Shown in pieces: positions 61,318 through 64,000 of a stretch of 64,000 nucleotides of DNA (its first letter is position 1; each line of letters starts with the position of its first letter). This DNA comes from Immundisolibacter cernigliae (GTDB lineage: Bacteria; Pseudomonadota; Gammaproteobacteria; Immundisolibacterales; Immundisolibacteraceae), in assembly GCF_001697225.1 (NCBI RefSeq), contig NZ_CP014671.1, positions 1,488,001-1,552,000 of the forward strand, read 5' to 3'. Below the pieces are notes generated by a model, which was given only the letters and a program-made list of their open reading frames with translations, made no database searches and had not been told where the DNA came from. The translations under genes and the position numbers were made by a program.

Positions 61318-62199
61318 TCAGGCGGCCACTGCCGGCCGGTTGACCAGGTACACCCCGGCCATGACGGCCAGTGCGCCCACGGCCAGCGTGGCGGTCAATG
61401 GTTCACCCAGAAACAGCGTGCCGGCGGCCACCGACACCAGCGGCACCAGGAAGGTGTTGCCGGCCATGCGCGAGGCCTCGCCGACGGCCACCAGCGCCAG
61501 CCACAGTGTCCACGACAGCGCCAGCCCGACCGCCGCGCCGTAGGCCAGCACCAGCATGAAGCCTGGCGTCCAGGCGATGTCGGTCCAGCGTTCTCCGAAG
61601 GCCAGTCCACTGGCGACGATCAGCAATCCGCCGAGCAAAAACGGCAGCGCGATGAACCACAGGATCGAGCGCGGCGCCGCCCGCTTGAAGCCCACCGTGC
61701 CCAGCGCCCAGGCGGCCGCGGAGCCGACGCCATAGGCGATCCCGGCCGGCGACAGGGAGCCTTCCATGCCGTGCACCATGATGGCCGCTACGCCGCCGAA
61801 GCCGAGCAGCAGGCCGGCCATTTTGGTGCGCGTCAGCCGCTCGCCCAGCCATAGGTGCGCCAGGCCGGCGATGAAGATCGGCTGCAGGTACAGCACCACC
61901 GAGGCGATGCCGGCCGGCAGCAGCTGCACCGACAGCGTCGACAGGCCGAAGAACAGCAGCACGTTGAACAGCGCACTCACCAGCAGCGCCGGCCAGGTGC
62001 CGGCCAGATCGGGCAGCCCGTCGTGGTGCAGGGCCAGTCCGGTCAGCAGCAGGCCGCCGCCCACCGCGCGCAACCCGGCAAACAGCAGCGGCGGGCAGTA
62101 ACCGAGGCCGATTTTCATGATCGGGTAACCGACGCCCCAGATCAGGATCAGGCTGCCGAGGGCCACGTGCGGGTGGCGGGCAATGAAGGTGCGCGACAC
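61318..62199 (-). CDS. EamA/DMT-family exporter
   Basis: The 293-residue protein has ten hydrophobic segments in two EamA repeats (about 10–140 and 150–285). The pattern includes SLILIWGVGYPIMKIGLGY, LRAVGGGLLL, YLQPIFIAGLAHLWLGERL, and in the second half LVPLVSVAAGTLFLGEPL. Members export amino acids and other metabolites; the substrate cannot be read here. It ends 91 bases before the ATP-grasp operon start, on the same strand, so it could precede that operon on one transcript. Confidence 0.92.
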   Translation of the reverse strand: MSRTFIARHPHVALGSLILIWGVGYPIMKIGLGYCPPLLFAGLRAVGGGLLLTGLALHHDGLPDLAGTWPALLVSALFNVLLFFGLSTLSVQLLPAGIASVVLYLQPIFIAGLAHLWLGERLTRTKMAGLLLGFGGVAAIMVHGMEGSLSPAGIAYGVGSAAAWALGTVGFKRAAPRSILWFIALPFLLGGLLIVASGLAFGERWTDIAWTPGFMLVLAYGAAVGLALSWTLWLALVAVGEASRMAGNTFLVPLVSVAAGTLFLGEPLTATLAVGALAVMAGVYLVNRPAVAA

Positions 62200-62355
62200 G
62201 CGTTCCTGCCAGGTTGCGGGATTGGACGTGCGGATTGTGGGCCATGGCCCCGGCCCGGCGCGGAAAAAATACTTTGGCCGGCGACCCCAAGTGTCTCAGG
62301 ATTCAGGACAGTGCCCACCTACAGTGCTCCGACTTGTCACCGCCGGAGACCCGCC

Positions 62356-62742
62356 ATGGCCCTGTCGCTGCATCCTGCCCGTTTGCTCGCCCGCTTGCCG
62401 CAGCTGTTCGTAGCCGAGCCGGACATCCCGCCGCTGCACCTGTCGCTGGCCGGCTTCCAGTACCACCGCGCCGAGGGCATCTGGCCGTTCCTGCGGCCGG
62501 GTCTGGAACTGCGCCTGCGCCGCGAGCCCTGGAACCGCCACGATCCGCTGGCGGTGGCGGTGTACTACCGGCGCGAGAAGCTCGGCTACCTGCCGCGCAC
62601 CGACAACGCTGCCGTCGCCCGCTGGCTGGACCAGGGCCGAACGCTGCGGGCGAGCATTGCCGGCCTGGCCGAGGGCGGCTACCCGCGCGGCCGCGTGCAG
62701 CTGCGCGTGCAATTGACCCACGGCGCGCCCGTACTGTCCTGA
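62356..62742 (+). CDS. Stand-alone HIRAN-domain protein
   Basis: The 128-residue protein is almost all one HIRAN domain: LSLAGFQYHRAEGIWPFLRPGLELRLRREPWNRHDPLAVAVYYRREKLGYLPRTDNAAVARWLDQG. HIRAN domains bind single-stranded DNA ends and are often fused to SNF2 helicases (HLTF, Rad5). Here no helicase is attached. GGAG lies upstream of the ATG. Its function on its own is not known. Confidence 0.88.
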   Translation: MALSLHPARLLARLPQLFVAEPDIPPLHLSLAGFQYHRAEGIWPFLRPGLELRLRREPWNRHDPLAVAVYYRREKLGYLPRTDNAAVARWLDQGRTLRASIAGLAEGGYPRGRVQLRVQLTHGAPVLS

Positions 62743-62796
62743 TCCGTCCACGAAACGCCCTATCATCGGCGCCCCATACCGCGACAGGAACCCGAC

Positions 62797-63777
62797 ATGC
62801 GTCTGCTCGTCACCGGTGGCGCCGGCTATATCGGCAGCCACGTCACCCGGCAACTGGTCGAAGCCGGCCACGACGTGACCGTGTACGACAACCTGGGCAG
62901 CGGCTTTCGCTGGGCCACGCTGGGGGCGCCGCTGGTCGAGGCCGATTTGGCCGACACGGCGCGCCTGGATGCGACGCTCGCCGCCGGCCGCTTCGAGGCG
63001 GTGCTGCACTTCGCCGCCCACATCGTGGTGCCCGAGTCGGTGGCCGACCCGCTCAAGTACTACGCCAACAACACCCGCAACACGCTCGGCCTGCTGCAGG
63101 CGCTGCTGCGCCACGGCGTGCGCCGGCTGGTGTTCTCGTCCACCGCTGCCGTGTACGGCACGCCGGAGCACATTCCGGTCAGCGAAAGCGCGCCGCTGCT
63201 GCCGATCAATCCCTACGGCGCCTCCAAGCTGATGAGCGAGCGCATGATCAGCGACCTGGCCGCCACCGGCGCCCTGGACCACGTCACGCTGCGCTACTTC
63301 AACGTGGCCGGCGCCGACCCCGGCGGGCGCCTGGGGCAGGCCACGCCGGCCGCCACGCACCTGATCAAGGTGGCCTGCGAGCTGGCCTGCGGCAAGCGCG
63401 AGCGCATCGACGTGTTCGGCACCGACTACCCGACCCCGGACGGCACCTGCGTGCGCGACTACATCCACGTCGAGGACCTGGCCCGCGCCCACGTGCTGGC
63501 GCTCGATCACCTGGCTGCGGGCGGCCAGTCGCTGACCCTCAACTGCGGCTACGGCCACGGCTACAGCGTGCGCGAGGTGCTGGCGGCAGTCGAACGGCAA
63601 CACGGCCAGGCGCTCACCGTGCGCGACACCGACCGCCGCCCGGGCGATCCGGCCGCCCTGGTGGCCGACAGCAGCCGCATCCGCAGCGCGCTCGGCTGGC
63701 AGCCGCAGCACGACGACCTGGATTTCATCGTCCGCACCGCGCTCGATTGGGAACGCAGCCTGCCGCGAGCCGGCTGA
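62797..63777 (+). CDS. galE: UDP-glucose 4-epimerase
   Basis: GalE interconverts UDP-glucose and UDP-galactose. The 326-residue extended SDR has the NAD site LVTGGAGYIGSHVTRQL, the catalytic YGASK (YxxxK) with the upstream Ser/Thr pair in VFSSTAAVYG, and TLRYFNVAGADPGG. The C-terminal part contains TPDGTCVRDYIHVEDLA. GGAAC lies upstream of the ATG. REP-like hairpins follow the stop. Confidence 0.95.
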   Translation: MRLLVTGGAGYIGSHVTRQLVEAGHDVTVYDNLGSGFRWATLGAPLVEADLADTARLDATLAAGRFEAVLHFAAHIVVPESVADPLKYYANNTRNTLGLLQALLRHGVRRLVFSSTAAVYGTPEHIPVSESAPLLPINPYGASKLMSERMISDLAATGALDHVTLRYFNVAGADPGGRLGQATPAATHLIKVACELACGKRERIDVFGTDYPTPDGTCVRDYIHVEDLARAHVLALDHLAAGGQSLTLNCGYGHGYSVREVLAAVERQHGQALTVRDTDRRPGDPAALVADSSRIRSALGWQPQHDDLDFIVRTALDWERSLPRAG

Positions 63778-63782
63778 GGTAA

Positions 63783-63829
63783 GCGCAGCTTCGCTGCGCG
63801 ATGATCGCCCGGCGCAGCCGGGCTCCTAC
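63783..63829. repeat. REP-like inverted pair after galE
   Basis: GCGCAGC-TTC-GCTGCGC (63783–63799) is followed by GCCCGGC-GCA-GCCGGGC (63807–63823) and TCCTAC, the complement of the REP head GTAGGAG. It resembles the pair at 22891–22979. Two shorter hairpins, CCTCG-TTG-CGAGG and GCCGC-T-GCGGC, continue to about 63870. The remaining bases to 64000 show no gene that I can support. Confidence 0.6.
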
Positions 63830-64000
63830 TTCAACGTTTCGCTGACCTCGTTGCGAGGCCGCTGCGGCGCCACGCGCACGCCCGCTGATGCCTGCTTAAA
63901 AAATTTGCAGGCCGCCGCTCAAGCTTCTGATTTGCCCCGCCGATACACAGCCCGGAAGCGGAGCCTGTCTCCGGGTTCCTGGAACAGGCCCGACACCCCG

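Overview
The window is a stretch of high-GC chromosome from a gammaproteobacterium. Support comes from the 16S rRNA, the one-piece siroheme synthase CysG, the E. coli-like phenylalanine/threonine translation cluster, and two long gene orders that I know from pseudomonads: argC–(coiled-coil membrane protein)–erpA–anmK–mepM–tyrS–rrn, and ychF–pth–rplY–prs–ispE–lolB–lbcA opposite hemA–prfA–prmC–moeB. I cannot name the genus by eye; searching the 16S gene would settle it.

Layout. 1–6681: end of rplM, rpsI, tRNA-Gln(CUG), argC, erpA, the cell-wall genes anmK and mepM on the minus strand, then tyrS. 6735–11975: a complete rRNA operon (promoter, boxA, 16S, tRNA-Ile, tRNA-Ala, 23S, 5S, terminator) with recognisable processing stems. 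12052–18780 (minus): housekeeping block with a second tRNA-Gln (UUG) and a frameshifted lolB. 18904–22863: heme, release-factor and MoeB genes joined by overlapping start and stop codons. 23020–29468: metabolic accessory genes (acyl-CoA ligase, periplasmic peroxiredoxin, aldehyde dehydrogenase with its DUF779 partner, OprC-like copper receptor). 29808–37141: thrS–infC–rpmI–rplT–pheST–ihfA–merR–tRNA-Pro; infC begins with ATC. 37215–38640: pcm–nlpD, without rpoS behind it. 38900–46395: SDR, cysG, an AmpG-like transporter, Lrp-like, GGDEF and DUF445 genes, a meta-cleavage-type hydrolase and a GST. 46560–61226: an accessory region dominated by transglutaminase-like, circularly permuted ATP-grasp and alpha-E proteins, interrupted by an IS630-family element. 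61318–63777: EamA exporter, stand-alone HIRAN protein, galE.

The most interesting part is the minus-strand operon 61226→51094: split ATP-grasp + alpha-E, then a transglutaminase/DUF2126 protein, then a fused ATP-grasp–alpha-E protein, a second transglutaminase and a DUF2470 protein. Such sets have been predicted from comparative genomics to form and remove peptide-like conjugates, but to my knowledge their substrate and product are not established. Here the operon carries both the split and the fused version, plus an array of five consecutive hairpins between two of its genes. A third transglutaminase and an N-formylglutamate-amidohydrolase-like gene lie just beyond, where an IS630 element has landed precisely in the transglutaminase stop codon and rebuilt it.
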